Shown piece by piece: positions 9,808 through 18,243 of a stretch of 64,000 nt of DNA. The DNA is from Sphingomonas hankookensis (lineage in GTDB: Bacteria; Pseudomonadota; Alphaproteobacteria; Sphingomonadales; Sphingomonadaceae). Under the pieces are notes generated by a model. That model was not told the origin of the DNA and did no database searches. It was given only the letters and a program-made list of their open reading frames with translations. The stretch's first letter is position 1, and each line of letters opens with the position of its first letter. The translations under genes were made by a program, and so were the position numbers. The stretch is from positions 186,001 through 250,000 of the forward strand of contig NZ_JAKREV010000006.1 of assembly GCF_022664465.1 (NCBI RefSeq), written 5' to 3'.

Positions 9808-11463
9808 ATGGCAGAGGCGATTGCCGGAGCCCCCAAGGGCCAGAACGAGAAGCTGGTGATCGCGGCGTCGTCGCTGGGCACCGTGTTCGAATGGTACGAC
9901 TTCTACCTGTACGGGCTGCTGGCGACGTACATCTCGAAACAGTTCTTCTCGGGCGTGAACGAGACGACCGGGTTCATCCTTGCGCTCGGCGCATTCGCCG
10001 CCGGTTTCGCGGTGCGGCCGTTCGGGGCGCTGGTGTTCGGGCGGATCGGCGATCTGGTCGGGCGCAAGAACACCTTCCTCGTCACCATGGGCATCATGGG
10101 CCTGTCGACCTTTGCGGTCGGGTTGCTGCCGTCCTACGCCAGTATCGGCGTCGCGGCGCCGATCATCCTGGTGCTGCTGCGGATTTTGCAGGGGCTGGCG
10201 CTGGGCGGCGAATATGGCGGGGCGGCGACCTATGTCGCGGAACATGCGCCCGACGGGAAGCGCGGCCTCTACACCAGCTTCATCCAGACGACGGCGACGA
10301 TGGGACTGTTCGCCGCGCTGCTGGTGGTGATCGGGTTCCGCACGCTGCTGGGCGAGGAAACGTTCGGCGGGTTCGGATGGCGGCTGCCGTTCCTCGTGTC
10401 GATCCTGCTGCTGGGCGTGTCGATGTGGATCCGGCTGCAGCTGTCGGAAAGCCCGGTGTTCCTGAAGATGAAGGAAGAGGGCAAGACGTCGAAGGCGCCG
10501 CTGACCGAGGCGTTCCTGCGCTGGCCGAACCTGAAGGTCGTGCTGATCGCGCTGTTCGGCGCGGCGATGGGACAGGCGGTCGTGTGGTACACCGGGCAGT
10601 TCTACGTCCTGTTCTTCCTCGAAAAGATGATGAAGGTCGATGGCGCGACGGTGAACGTGCTGCTTGCCGTATCACTGGCGCTGGGGACGCCGTTCTTCGT
10701 GTTCTTCGGCTGGCTGTCGGACAAGATCGGGCGGAAATGGATCATCATGGCCGGCTGTGCGCTGGCGGCGCTGACCTATTTCCCGCTGTTCGGGGCGCTG
10801 ACCGATGCGGCCAATCCGGCGTTGGCGGCGGCGCAGGTCGCCTCGCCGGTGCGGGTCACGGCGCATGACGAGGACTGTTCGGTGCAGTTCGATCCGATCG
10901 GGCGCAACAAGTTCGACGCGAAAAGCTGCGACATCGCCAAGTCGTATCTGGCCAAGAACGGCATCAGCTACACCAATGTCGAGGCACCGGCGGGGACGAT
11001 CGCCAGCGTCGCGGTCGGCGACCGGGTGCTGGTGGCGCCGAACCCGGCGGAGGTGACCGGCGCGGATCGGGCGGCGGCGATCACGGCCTATCAGGGCGAG
11101 GTCGCGGCGGCGCTCAGCGCGGCGGGCTATCCGGCGAAGGCCGATCCGGCGACGATCGACAAGCCGCTGGTGATCCTGATCCTGTGGTTCATGGTGATAT
11201 TGGTGACCATGGTATATGGTCCGATCGCCGCGCTGCTGGTCGAACTGTTCCCCAGCCGCATCCGCTATACGTCGATGTCGCTGCCCTATCATATCGGCAA
11301 TGGCTGGTTCGGCGGGTTCCTGCCGACGACGGCGTTCGCGATGGTCGCGGCGACCGGGGATATCTATTACGGGCTGTGGTATCCGGTGGTGCTGGCGGTG
11401 GTGACGCTGGTGCTGGGGGTGCTGTTCCTGCCGGAGACGTTCCGGCGGAATATTCGGGATTAG
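9808..11463 (+). CDS. MFS transporter, metabolite:H+ symporter (MHS) family, with large hydrophilic insert
   Basis: A 551-residue permease of the ShiA/ProP-like group, which import small organic acids or osmolytes with protons. The first helix region reads [15 protein letters not shown], then [20 protein letters not shown] (loop 2-3 signature) and [23 protein letters not shown] proteins usually have 420-450 residues. The extra length is a soluble segment of roughly 100 residues (about 350-450) before the last helices, with two cysteines (EDCSVQF, KSCDIAK). ATG 9808 follows GAGAGGA at eight bases; an upstream ATG at 9745 is possible but lacks a ribosome site. Divergent from acs across a shared 160-bp promoter region, it is a candidate acetate or monocarboxylate uptake protein; the substrate is not proven. 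Confidence 0.87.
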   Translation: MAEAIAGAPKGQNEKLVIAASSLGTVFEWYDFYLYGLLATYISKQFFSGVNETTGFILALGAFAAGFAVRPFGALVFGRIGDLVGRKNTFLVTMGIMGLSTFAVGLLPSYASIGVAAPIILVLLRILQGLALGGEYGGAATYVAEHAPDGKRGLYTSFIQTTATMGLFAALLVVIGFRTLLGEETFGGFGWRLPFLVSILLLGVSMWIRLQLSESPVFLKMKEEGKTSKAPLTEAFLRWPNLKVVLIALFGAAMGQAVVWYTGQFYVLFFLEKMMKVDGATVNVLLAVSLALGTPFFVFFGWLSDKIGRKWIIMAGCALAALTYFPLFGALTDAANPALAAAQVASPVRVTAHDEDCSVQFDPIGRNKFDAKSCDIAKSYLAKNGISYTNVEAPAGTIASVAVGDRVLVAPNPAEVTGADRAAAITAYQGEVAAALSAAGYPAKADPATIDKPLVILILWFMVILVTMVYGPIAALLVELFPSRIRYTSMSLPYHIGNGWFGGFLPTTAFAMVAATGDIYYGLWYPVVLAVVTLVLGVLFLPETFRRNIRD

Positions 11464-11478
11464 GGGCAACTGAAACGA

Positions 11479-11684
11479 CCGTACCCCCGCGCAGGCGGGG
11501 GTCCAGGGCGGCACACGCTATCGAAGCTTGGCTTGGCTCTGGACCCCCGCCTGCGCGGGGGTACGGTTGTTTGTTGGGTTACGGTGATCGCGCACCAACC
11601 ACGTCATCCCAGCGTAGGCTGGGATCTCCCGGTTGTCGGACGGGACAGGAGCCGCGGAAGACCCCAGCCTGCGCTGGGGTGACG
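11479..11684. repeat. Two REP-like inverted repeats at a convergent junction
   Basis: The first has perfect 28-nt arms at 11479-11506 and 11539-11566 (core CCCCCGC-GCAGGCGGGGG). The second, 11602-11684, pairs ATCCCAGC-type and CCCCAGCC-GGCTGGGG-type hairpins and ends GGGTGACG. They fill the gap between the transporter and the ybdD-type gene, which converge. No gene is seen here. Confidence 0.88.
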
Positions 11685-11701
11685 ATTTTGGCTTGGGCCT
11701 C

Positions 11702-11890
11702 TCAGCAGCACTTTGGCGGGGCGCCGGGGCCGGTGCCGTAGCGCCTTGCGATGCGGTCGCGGTGGAATTCCTTCAGCGTCATCACCGGTTCGCCCGGATG
11801 GTGCGCGGTCCGGTGCGCGACGTAGCGGTCGTAGTCGGGGACGCCGACCATCAGCCGTGCGGTTTCGGCGAGCTTATGCAGGAATGGCAT
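11702..11890 (-). CDS. YbdD/YjiX family small protein
   Basis: A 62-residue cytoplasmic protein, MPFLHKLAETARLMVGVPDY at the start and a C-terminal PPKCC. The pattern VGVPDYDRYVAHRTAHHPGE and MTLKEFHRDRIARRYG is the YbdD/YjiX (DUF466) signature; family members are about 60-67 residues. The start overlaps the end of cstA by 17 bases, which indicates co-translation. In enterobacteria YbdD-type partners are needed for pyruvate uptake by CstA/BtsT-family carriers, so it is likely the accessory subunit of the neighbouring CstA. Confidence 0.9.
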   Translation of the reverse strand: MPFLHKLAETARLMVGVPDYDRYVAHRTAHHPGEPVMTLKEFHRDRIARRYGTGPGAPPKCC

Positions 11891-13955
11891 CGCCGACCTC
11901 CTGCGTGGTCGGGGTCGGCGATGCCTTGGCCTTGCGGATCGCGCCGATGCCGTAGGCGAGGATCGACAGCACGACGACGATGAACAGCACGCACAGTGCC
12001 GCGTCGATGCGGTCGTTGAGGATGATCCGTTGCATCTCCGCCGCCGATTTGGCGGGGGCGAGGATTTCGCCTCGGGCCAAGGCGTCGGAGAAGACGCGGG
12101 CATGGCTAAGGAAGCCGATCTTCGGATTGGCGTCGAACAGCTTCTGCCAGCCCGCGGTCAGCGTGCAGATCAGCAGCCACGCGGTCGGGACGATCGTGAC
12201 CCACGCATAGCGGTCGCGCTTCATCTTGAAGAGCAGCACGGTCGACAGGATCAACGCGATGGCGGCGAGCATCTGGTTCGAAATGCCGAACAGCGGCCAC
12301 AGCGTGTTGATGCCGCCCAGCGGATCGGTGACGCCGCTGTAGAGGAAATAGCCCCAGGCGGCGACGGCGAGCGCGGTGCCGATCAGGTTGGGGCCGAGCT
12401 TCTGCGTCTCCTTCATCGCGGGAATGAAGCTGCCGAGCAGGTCCTGGATCATGAAGCGGGCGACGCGGGTGCCGGCATCGACCGTCGTCAGGATGAACAG
12501 CGCCTCGAACAGGATCGCGAAGTGATACCAGAACGCCATCATCGCCTGTCCGCCGATGACCTGCGACAGGATATGCGCCATGCCGACCGCCAGCGTCGGC
12601 GCACCGCCCGCACGCGACAGGATGCTGCTTTCGCCGACGTCGCGCGCCAGCTGGGTCAGCATGTCGGGGGTGACGACGAAGCCCCACCCGGCGATCGCCT
12701 GTGCCGCCGACTGGGCGGTGGTGCCGATCAGGGCGGGCGGGGCGTTCATGGCGAAATAGACGGCGGGGTCGAGGACGCAGGCGGCGATCAGCGCCATGAT
12801 CGCGACGAAGCTCTCGGTCAGCATCGCGCCATAGCCGATGAAGCGCAGGTCGCCCTCGCTCGCCACCATTTTCGGCGTGGTGCCGCTGGCGATCAGCGCG
12901 TGGAAGCCGGAGACGGCGCCACAGGCGATGGTGATGAACAGGAACGGGAACAGCTTGCCCGAAAAGGCCGGGCCGGTGCCGTCGATGAAGCTCGTCACGG
13001 CCGGCATCTGCAGGTCGGGGCGGACGATCAGGATGCCGAGCGCCAAACCAGCGATCACCCCGATCTTGAGGAAGGTCGACAGGTAATCGCGCGGCGCCAG
13101 CAGCAGCCATACCGGCGCGACCGAGGCGACGAAGCCGTAGGCCATCAGGATCAGCGCGAGGGCGGTGCCCGAATAGGTGAACATCGGTGCGAAGACCGGC
13201 GAATGGGCGACCGGTTCGCCGCCGACGATCGCCGCCATCAGCAGGACGAAGCCGATCACCGACATTTCGGCGATCTTGCCGGGACGCAGGAAGCGCCCAT
13301 ACAGCCCCATCAGGATCGCGATCGGGATCGTCGCGAAGACGGTGAAGGTGCCCCATGGGCTGCCCGCCAGCGCCTTGACCACCACCAGCGCCAGCACCGC
13401 GAGCAGGATGACCATGATCATCAGCACGCCGACGAGGGCAATGGTGCCGGGGATCAGCCCCATTTCGCTGCGGATCATGTCGCCCAATGAGCGCGCATCG
13501 CGGCGGGTGGAGAAATAGAGGATCAGGAAATCCTGCACCGCGCCCGCGAACACCACCCCGGCCAGCAGCCAGAGCGTGCCGGGGAGGTAGCCCATCTGCG
13601 CGGCGAGCACGGGTCCGACCAGCGGGCCGGCGCCGGCGATGGCGGCGAAATGGTGGCCGAACAACACGCCCTTGTGCGTCGGGACATAGTCGAGGCCGTC
13701 GTCGCGGCGAACCGCCGGGGTGGGGCGGGAGGGATCGACGCGCAGTACGCGGCTGGCGATGAACAGGCCGTAGAAGCGGTAGGCTATGGCGTAGACGCAG
13801 AGCGACGCGACCACGATCCACAGCGCGTTGACCGGCTCGCCCCGCATCAGCGCGATCCAGCCGAGCGCCACCGCGCCGACGATCGCTACCGCCGCCCAGC
13901 CGAGCCAGCCGCCGATGCTGGTGGGTGCGATCGGTGTTCGTGCTGCCGTTGCCAT
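11874..13955 (-). CDS. cstA: CstA family pyruvate/peptide transporter
   Basis: A 693-residue inner-membrane protein with many hydrophobic spans. CstA hallmarks are visible: an N-terminal YRFYGLFIASRVLRVD, GLDYVPTHKGVLFGHHFAAI, AGAGPLVGPVLAAQMGYLPG and VISGFHALIASG-type text (GAVSGFHALIASGTTPKM). CstA proteins carry carbon-starvation-induced uptake of pyruvate and perhaps peptides. ATG 13955 was chosen over the longer frame because AGGGAGAGG lies just upstream. The ybdD-type gene follows with overlapping ends. Placed next to the acs/CrbSR block, it extends a carbon-overflow re-uptake region: acetate through acs, pyruvate through CstA. Co-regulation is inferred from position only. Confidence 0.94.
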   Translation of the reverse strand: MATAARTPIAPTSIGGWLGWAAVAIVGAVALGWIALMRGEPVNALWIVVASLCVYAIAYRFYGLFIASRVLRVDPSRPTPAVRRDDGLDYVPTHKGVLFGHHFAAIAGAGPLVGPVLAAQMGYLPGTLWLLAGVVFAGAVQDFLILYFSTRRDARSLGDMIRSEMGLIPGTIALVGVLMIMVILLAVLALVVVKALAGSPWGTFTVFATIPIAILMGLYGRFLRPGKIAEMSVIGFVLLMAAIVGGEPVAHSPVFAPMFTYSGTALALILMAYGFVASVAPVWLLLAPRDYLSTFLKIGVIAGLALGILIVRPDLQMPAVTSFIDGTGPAFSGKLFPFLFITIACGAVSGFHALIASGTTPKMVASEGDLRFIGYGAMLTESFVAIMALIAACVLDPAVYFAMNAPPALIGTTAQSAAQAIAGWGFVVTPDMLTQLARDVGESSILSRAGGAPTLAVGMAHILSQVIGGQAMMAFWYHFAILFEALFILTTVDAGTRVARFMIQDLLGSFIPAMKETQKLGPNLIGTALAVAAWGYFLYSGVTDPLGGINTLWPLFGISNQMLAAIALILSTVLLFKMKRDRYAWVTIVPTAWLLICTLTAGWQKLFDANPKIGFLSHARVFSDALARGEILAPAKSAAEMQRIILNDRIDAALCVLFIVVVLSILAYGIGAIRKAKASPTPTTQEVGDAIPA

Positions 13956-14038
13956 GCGCCTCTCCCTTTTGGGATACACTTGGCGCAAGGTGGCGGGGGA
14001 TGCCATGGGTTTCGTAACCTCGTTATGATTACCCCTGC

Positions 14039-14159
14039 CGTTTGCTTCGAGCGGAGGTTCGAGCCTGTCGAGAACCGAAGTCGAGAAGGGGGTGCCTCAA
14101 ACTACGGCGTTCTCGACGGACGCTTCTCGACAAGCTCGAAGCTGCTCGAACCGAGCGGG
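14039..14159. repeat. ~120-bp TTCGAGC/GCTCGAA palindromic element
   Basis: It opens CGTTTGCTTCGAGC, contains TGTCGAGAACCGAAGTCGAG and CGTTCTCGACGGACGCTTCT, and closes GCTGCTCGAACCGAGCGGG, so the ends are inverted repeats. Related copies are at 29498, 34318, 35989, 63034 and a half copy at 26107. No open frame resembling a transposase is inside, so it could be a non-autonomous element. It lies between cstA and the phosphatase, close to both starts. Confidence 0.85.
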
Positions 14160-14191
14160 GAGGGTTGGAGCAGGGGTCAATAGAGAAATCG

Positions 14192-14689
14192 ATGATACAA
14201 ACCCGCTCGTTCCTGCTCGTCTGCCTCGGCAATATCTGTCGCTCCCCGCTGGCGGAGGCGGCGCTGCGTGCTGCGGCGGCGCGGGCCGGGGTCGATATCG
14301 AGGTCGATTCGGCGGGGACCGGGGCGTGGCATGTCGGCGATCCGCCCGACCGGCGGGCGCAGGCGGTGGCGCTGGCGCACGGCATCGACATTTCGCGCTA
14401 TCGCGGGCGGCAGGTGGCGGCGGCGGATTTCTGGCGGTTTACCGATATCCTTGCGCTGGATCGCGACAATCTGGCCGAGTTGCGGCGGCGGGCGCCGGCG
14501 GATGCGACCGCGCGGATCGGTTTGTTGCTGGATGTGCTGCCGGGGCGGGAGGGGGCGGCGGTGGCCGATCCCTATTATGGGGACGCTGCCGGGTTCGACG
14601 TCACATGGGCGGATGTGTCGGCGGCGGCTGAGGCGATCGTGGCGGGGTTGGTCCCGGATCGTCGTTCCCGCGGAGGCGGGAACCCATAG
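14192..14689 (+). CDS. Low-molecular-weight protein-tyrosine phosphatase
   Basis: A 165-residue cytoplasmic phosphatase. The P-loop VCLGNICRSP is near the N-terminus with nucleophile Cys11 and Arg17; the general acid is Asp126 in the DPYYG motif. Both are the family's diagnostic features, and the size fits (150-165). ATG 14192 places the P-loop at the usual distance; only a weak AGAGAA lies upstream. The reading frame runs into a REP-like repeat: the last residues (RRSRGGGNP) and the TAG stop come from it, so the original C-terminus was probably a little shorter or different. The physiological substrate is unknown. It stands alone, between a palindromic element and convergent DUF1190. Confidence 0.93.
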   Translation: MIQTRSFLLVCLGNICRSPLAEAALRAAAARAGVDIEVDSAGTGAWHVGDPPDRRAQAVALAHGIDISRYRGRQVAAADFWRFTDILALDRDNLAELRRRAPADATARIGLLLDVLPGREGAAVADPYYGDAAGFDVTWADVSAAAEAIVAGLVPDRRSRGGGNP

Positions 14690-14963
14690 ACGCCGAGGCT
14701 GCGATCAGAGCCGGGACGTCAGCGTGTATGGATGCCCGCCTGCGCGGGAATGACGCAGATGGGTTGGGGTTCGTGCGGCGCCTGTGCCCTGTTGTGACAG
14801 GGATACCCCAGCCTGCGCTGGGGTGACGTTTGTGGATAGGGGAGCGCGTTTCTCGCTAGTATCGGTTCACCCTCACTCTTCCGTGGCTTCGCCGCTCCCT
14901 CCCTCTCCCATTGGGAGAGGAAGGGGCCCGCCCGGCGCAGCCGGGTGGGAAGAGTGGGGGTGG
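14661..14963. repeat. Cluster of three palindromic repeats at a convergent junction
   Basis: 14661-14756 is a REP pair (TTCCCGC-GGCGGGAA type, closing GGGAATGACG). 14800-14827 is a CCCCAGCC-TGC-GCTGGGG hairpin. 14870-14963 is a second copy of the CCCTCAC palindrome seen at 7592. The cluster fills the gap between the phosphatase and the DUF1190 gene and overlaps the phosphatase's 3' end. Confidence 0.88.
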
Positions 14964-14984
14964 TCTTGCCTGCGGTGGGTTGGC

Positions 14985-15608
14985 CTACCCCCCGAACGAC
15001 CGTCCGCCGCCCCAGCCGCCGCTCGACCTTGCGCTCACCCGGCCACCGAAGCCGCCGCGGGAGACGACCGAGCTGCGCGTCTGGATGCGCTGGGTCGTGA
15101 CCGGGGTCGTGATCGCCTCGCGCCCGACATTGTAGCGATAGCCGTTGCTGGGGCTGAGATACGCGCCGCCCGGCGTGTACCAGCCGCCACCCTGCTGGCG
15201 CCGGTCGCGGTAGAGGCCGCCATAGGTGTAGCGCGACGAATTGTTGTTGAGGATCTGGCCGATCAGGAAGCCGGTGAGCAGGGGCGTGAAGAAGCTCTGC
15301 CCGCCTTCGCTGCGGCGTTGGCATTGCGCCGCGCCGAACTGTTCCTCGCACAATTGCTGGCTGTCGAAGCGCGGCGCGACCTTGCCGTCCTCATTGAACG
15401 CCTTTTGCTGGGCGGCGGTGCAGGTGGCCCGGTCGTACTGGCCGCTGTCGACGCATTGCTGGATCGTCTGGAACGCGGCGACTTCGGTCGGCGGGCCGAA
15501 GCGCGCCTGTTCGTTGTTGTCGTCGCAGCCCGACAGCATCGCGACCGCACCGACGGCGGTGAGGCCGGCGGCGACCGAGCGTTTGCGGCGGGGGGGCAGG
15601 GTGGTCAT
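14985..15608 (-). CDS. DUF1190 (YgiB/YjfM-like) lipoprotein
   Basis: A 207-residue exported protein. The N-terminus MTTLPPRRKRSVAAGLTAVG leads to a lipobox AMLSGC, so it is probably a lipoprotein. DUF1190 features: FQTIQQCVDSGQ, CTAAQQKAF, a C-terminal low-complexity stretch rich in Gly, Ser, Arg and Tyr (GGLYRDRRQQGGGWYTPGGA). Function is not known for the family. ATG 15608 is the natural start of the signal peptide. It is the last gene of a minus-strand run with DUF350, DUF2491 and a potassium channel, and matches yjfM of the yjfIJKLMC cluster. Confidence 0.88.
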   Translation of the reverse strand: MTTLPPRRKRSVAAGLTAVGAVAMLSGCDDNNEQARFGPPTEVAAFQTIQQCVDSGQYDRATCTAAQQKAFNEDGKVAPRFDSQQLCEEQFGAAQCQRRSEGGQSFFTPLLTGFLIGQILNNNSSRYTYGGLYRDRRQQGGGWYTPGGAYLSPSNGYRYNVGREAITTPVTTQRIQTRSSVVSRGGFGGRVSARSSGGWGGGRSFGG

Positions 15609-15618
15609 GGCAAACCCC

Positions 15619-16032
15619 TCAATAGGTCATCGACGCGGCGTTGAGCAGCCCGACGCCGATCGAGGTCGCCGCGCTGTAGATCGCGCTGGCGATGTTGCCG
15701 CCCTCGATCCGTGCCGTCATGTCGCGGACGATCAGGCGGCGGATGATGAACGCGGCGACGATCTGGATCACGCCGGCGAGCAGGCCCCACGCGGCGAATT
15801 CGACGATGCTGCTGGTCACTTCCAGCGCGGAGGCGAGCGGGAGGGCGAAACCGAGGATCGCCCCGCCCAGCGCCACCGCTGCGGCGGTATTGTTGGCGGC
15901 GATCAGCGCGCGTTCGTCATAGGGGGTCGAGACCTGGTACAGCCATTTGAAGACGGTGAGGAACAGGCAGGCAAGGCCGAAGGCGACGATGAAATGCACC
16001 GCCCCGTTCGTGAAATAGGCAATATCGAACAT
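15619..16032 (-). CDS. DUF350 membrane protein (YjfL-like)
   Basis: A 137-residue protein with about four membrane spans (for example FIVAFGLACLFLTVFKWLYQ and AAWGLLAGVIQIVAAFIIRR). DUF350/YjfL proteins are small inner-membrane proteins of unknown activity. ATG 16032 (MFDIAYFTNG) is preferred because AGGGGAT lies seven bases upstream. It is 10 bases upstream of the DUF1190 gene and downstream of DUF2491 on the same strand, so the three are likely one transcript. Conserved linkage with PspA-like and glutathionylspermidine-synthase-like genes suggests an envelope role; this is context inference. Confidence 0.88.
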   Translation of the reverse strand: MFDIAYFTNGAVHFIVAFGLACLFLTVFKWLYQVSTPYDERALIAANNTAAAVALGGAILGFALPLASALEVTSSIVEFAAWGLLAGVIQIVAAFIIRRLIVRDMTARIEGGNIASAIYSAATSIGVGLLNAASMTY

Positions 16033-16058
16033 CCCGATCCCCTGTTGGTCGCCCAAGC

Positions 16059-16697
16059 TCAGGCGTTGAATTCGGCAGGCAGCAGCGGCAGCCCGACCAT
16101 GATTTCGTGCGTCAGGTCGCCACCCTCGGGCTGCATCGCCAGCGCCAGCAGCAGTTCCTGCCCCTCGGGCGGGACTTCGCGGGCATAGAGCATGCAGGCC
16201 TGCTTGATATGGCGGACCGGGCGGCCGGTGCGTTCCTCATATACCGCTTCCCACAGTTCGACCGGCGGCTGCGCGCGGTCGTCGTCGGGGTACCAGAAGC
16301 GATCGAAGCGGGCGAGGCCGGGTTCGTCCCACACCGGCTGCGACAGGCGGTTGCGGAATGCGCCGGTATTGGCCCAGTCGACCGGGTAGGTCGAGGACCA
16401 TGGGCGGAACAGGGTGAAGTCGTCGGCGTCCGACCCGTCGGCCGACTGGCTCACCGCCTGCAACATCAGTTCGTCGTCGGTGTAGAAACGGTGGACATGG
16501 CTGCCGTCGTCGAGCCGGATCAGTCCCTGCGCGGTGATTTCCAGCGTGTCGCGGTCGAGGGTGAAGGCGGCGCCGGTCAGCCGCCGCCATGCGAGCCCGT
16601 CCAATCGCACCTGTCGCCCGATGGTGATGTTGCGGACGACCGCCACCGCGGGGGTCTCTTCACGGGTGTTGCCGCCGAACAGGCTGCCGAAAATCAT
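16059..16697 (-). CDS. DUF2491 family protein (YjfK-like)
   Basis: A 212-residue soluble protein starting MIFGSLFGGNTREETPAVAV. Family-like segments are LDRDTLEITAQGLIRLDDGS, HVHRFYTDDELMLQAVS and a C-terminal EGQELLLALAMQPEGG. No signal peptide or catalytic motif is recognised; DUF2491 has no established function. The start overlaps the channel's stop by four bases (ATGA), so translation is coupled to the upstream potassium channel gene. It corresponds to yjfK in the yjf cluster. Confidence 0.88.
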   Translation of the reverse strand: MIFGSLFGGNTREETPAVAVVRNITIGRQVRLDGLAWRRLTGAAFTLDRDTLEITAQGLIRLDDGSHVHRFYTDDELMLQAVSQSADGSDADDFTLFRPWSSTYPVDWANTGAFRNRLSQPVWDEPGLARFDRFWYPDDDRAQPPVELWEAVYEERTGRPVRHIKQACMLYAREVPPEGQELLLALAMQPEGGDLTHEIMVGLPLLPAEFNA

Positions 16698-17698
16698 GCC
16701 GCGATCCTTGTCCGCGCGATGTAGAACAGCCGGTCGCCGGCCGCGACCTGGCCTTCGGGGTCGAATACCGGCGAATGGGCGTCCGCGCCACAGGTCGCGA
16801 CCAATATTCCGCCCCGCGCCCGCAGATCGCGCGCCGCGTCGTCGAAACTGCCCGACGTGCGCGCGGTGGTGGCGTAGAGCGTGCCGCCATCGTCGGTATG
16901 GCTGGCGAGCTGCGCGATCAGGCGGCTGGAGCCCGGATCGCTCAGCGCCTTGACCACCAGTTCGACGGTCGGGGTCAGCACCACCTCGACCTGCGGGCAA
17001 TGGGCGGTCAGCAGGTGCGCGGTGTCGGGATCGCGCAGGAAGCAGACGACATGGCCGGTGTCGTTAAGCGCGGTCACCGCCAAAGTCGCCGCCAGCGTAT
17101 CGGGGTCGGACGGGCCATAGACGATCACCCGCTCGGCGGTGGCGATCCCGGCGCGCTTCAGGTCGGCGGGGGCGGTCAACGAGGGGACGCGGACGAAGCG
17201 GTGGGTGGTGGCGTCGCCCGCCAGTTCCTCGGTCGCGACCAGCACCAGTTCGTGGCCCTGCCCGTCGGCGACGATCTCCGCGATCATCCGCGGCGTGCGG
17301 TCGGGGTCGTAGCCGACGAGGACGATATGGCCCCGCATCGCGCTATAGTCTCCCAGACCCATGCGCCGCCGCCGCCAGCGCGCCGACACCCCGGCAAAGG
17401 CGCGGGCGATCGACACGGTGAACAGCGCGATCGCGCCGGGCATCACGAACAGCGCAGTGACGATCCGACCCATGTCCGATTTCGGCGACAGATCGCCATA
17501 GCCGACCGTCGAGGCGGTGGTGGCGTACCAGTAGAGATAGGCGGGCAGCGGCCGCAGGTCGGCTTCGCCGGCGAACGACAGCAGTTCCCACGATATCGTC
17601 ATGTGCAGCACGAGCAGCGCGAACAGCACGCCACGGTGCAGTTCGCTGGCCGCGAGGTAGAGCCGCCGCAGATAGGACCCCAGACTGAATGGCTTCAT
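16694..17698 (-). CDS. Two-helix potassium channel with TrkA-N (RCK) domain
   Basis: A 334-residue channel subunit. Residues about 24-45 and 77-100 are membrane helices, and between them the pore loop carries the K+ selectivity filter TVGYGD at residues 64-69. The cytoplasmic half reads GHIVLVGYDPDRTPRMIAEI, a nucleotide-binding RCK/TrkA-N start, and continues with a second regulatory segment. No classical voltage sensor is present. It heads a minus-strand run with DUF2491, DUF350 and DUF1190, and diverges from DUF2170-PspA across 99 bases. Similar channels recur in yjf-type clusters. The ribosome site is weak (GAGGG close to ATG), and the start was chosen to give a short cytoplasmic N-terminus. 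Confidence 0.9.
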   Translation of the reverse strand: MKPFSLGSYLRRLYLAASELHRGVLFALLVLHMTISWELLSFAGEADLRPLPAYLYWYATTASTVGYGDLSPKSDMGRIVTALFVMPGAIALFTVSIARAFAGVSARWRRRRMGLGDYSAMRGHIVLVGYDPDRTPRMIAEIVADGQGHELVLVATEELAGDATTHRFVRVPSLTAPADLKRAGIATAERVIVYGPSDPDTLAATLAVTALNDTGHVVCFLRDPDTAHLLTAHCPQVEVVLTPTVELVVKALSDPGSSRLIAQLASHTDDGGTLYATTARTSGSFDDAARDLRARGGILVATCGADAHSPVFDPEGQVAAGDRLFYIARTRIAA

Positions 17699-17797
17699 CC
17701 CTCGACTGCCCCCGCACCTTGCTTTTTGGTCGCGCCTTATGCTTGGGGTGTCAAGCGCGGCCAACACACCGTGGCCAGACACGTTTCGGAGGGATGG

Positions 17798-18229
17798 ATG
17801 GACGACGCACCCCGTAGCTGGACGATCACTGGCCTTGCCGACGCCCTGCGCGGGGCCGAGTTTGGCGACGAACTGAGCGTCGAGCGGATCGAGCAGGCCG
17901 AACCCGTCCTTAAATTGACCATGCATCAGTTCGGCGACCTCGCCATCTTCGCCTCGGTCGCGGGCGAGCAGATCATCGTGTCGTCGCTGCTGTGGCCGGT
18001 CGACGAACAGGAGGAGCCGGATGCGTTCAACCGCTTCCTGCTGAAAACGCAGAAGCTGGTGCCGCTGTCGAATTTCGCCATCGCCGAAGTCGGCGGACGC
18101 GAATATTATGAACTGGTGGGTGAGCTGTCGGTCGAATCGTCGCTGCGTACCGTGCTGATCGAACTGCGCGTGCTGGCGCAGAATGCGATCGAGGCGGCGT
18201 CCGAGCTGCGCACCGAATTCGCCGCGTAA
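17798..18229 (+). CDS. DUF2170 family protein (YjfI-like)
   Basis: A 143-residue soluble protein, MDDAPRSWTITGLADALRGA at the start, with the family-like LKLTMHQFGDLAIFASVAGE, SSLLWPVDEQEEPDAFNRFL and REYYELVGELS. No enzyme motif is seen. ATG 17798 has CGGAGGG just upstream; the frame upstream is a shadow of the antisense channel gene. It is followed after 14 bases by the PspA-like gene and is the yjfI equivalent. Its function is unknown; linkage suggests an accessory of the PspA-like protein. Confidence 0.9.
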   Translation: MDDAPRSWTITGLADALRGAEFGDELSVERIEQAEPVLKLTMHQFGDLAIFASVAGEQIIVSSLLWPVDEQEEPDAFNRFLLKTQKLVPLSNFAIAEVGGREYYELVGELSVESSLRTVLIELRVLAQNAIEAASELRTEFAA

Positions 18230-18243
18230 CGGAAGGTAGACTG

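Noticed and set aside
12030..13490. 486-codon plus-strand frame across cstA
   Set aside because: Shadow of cstA with Arg/Asp/His-rich text.
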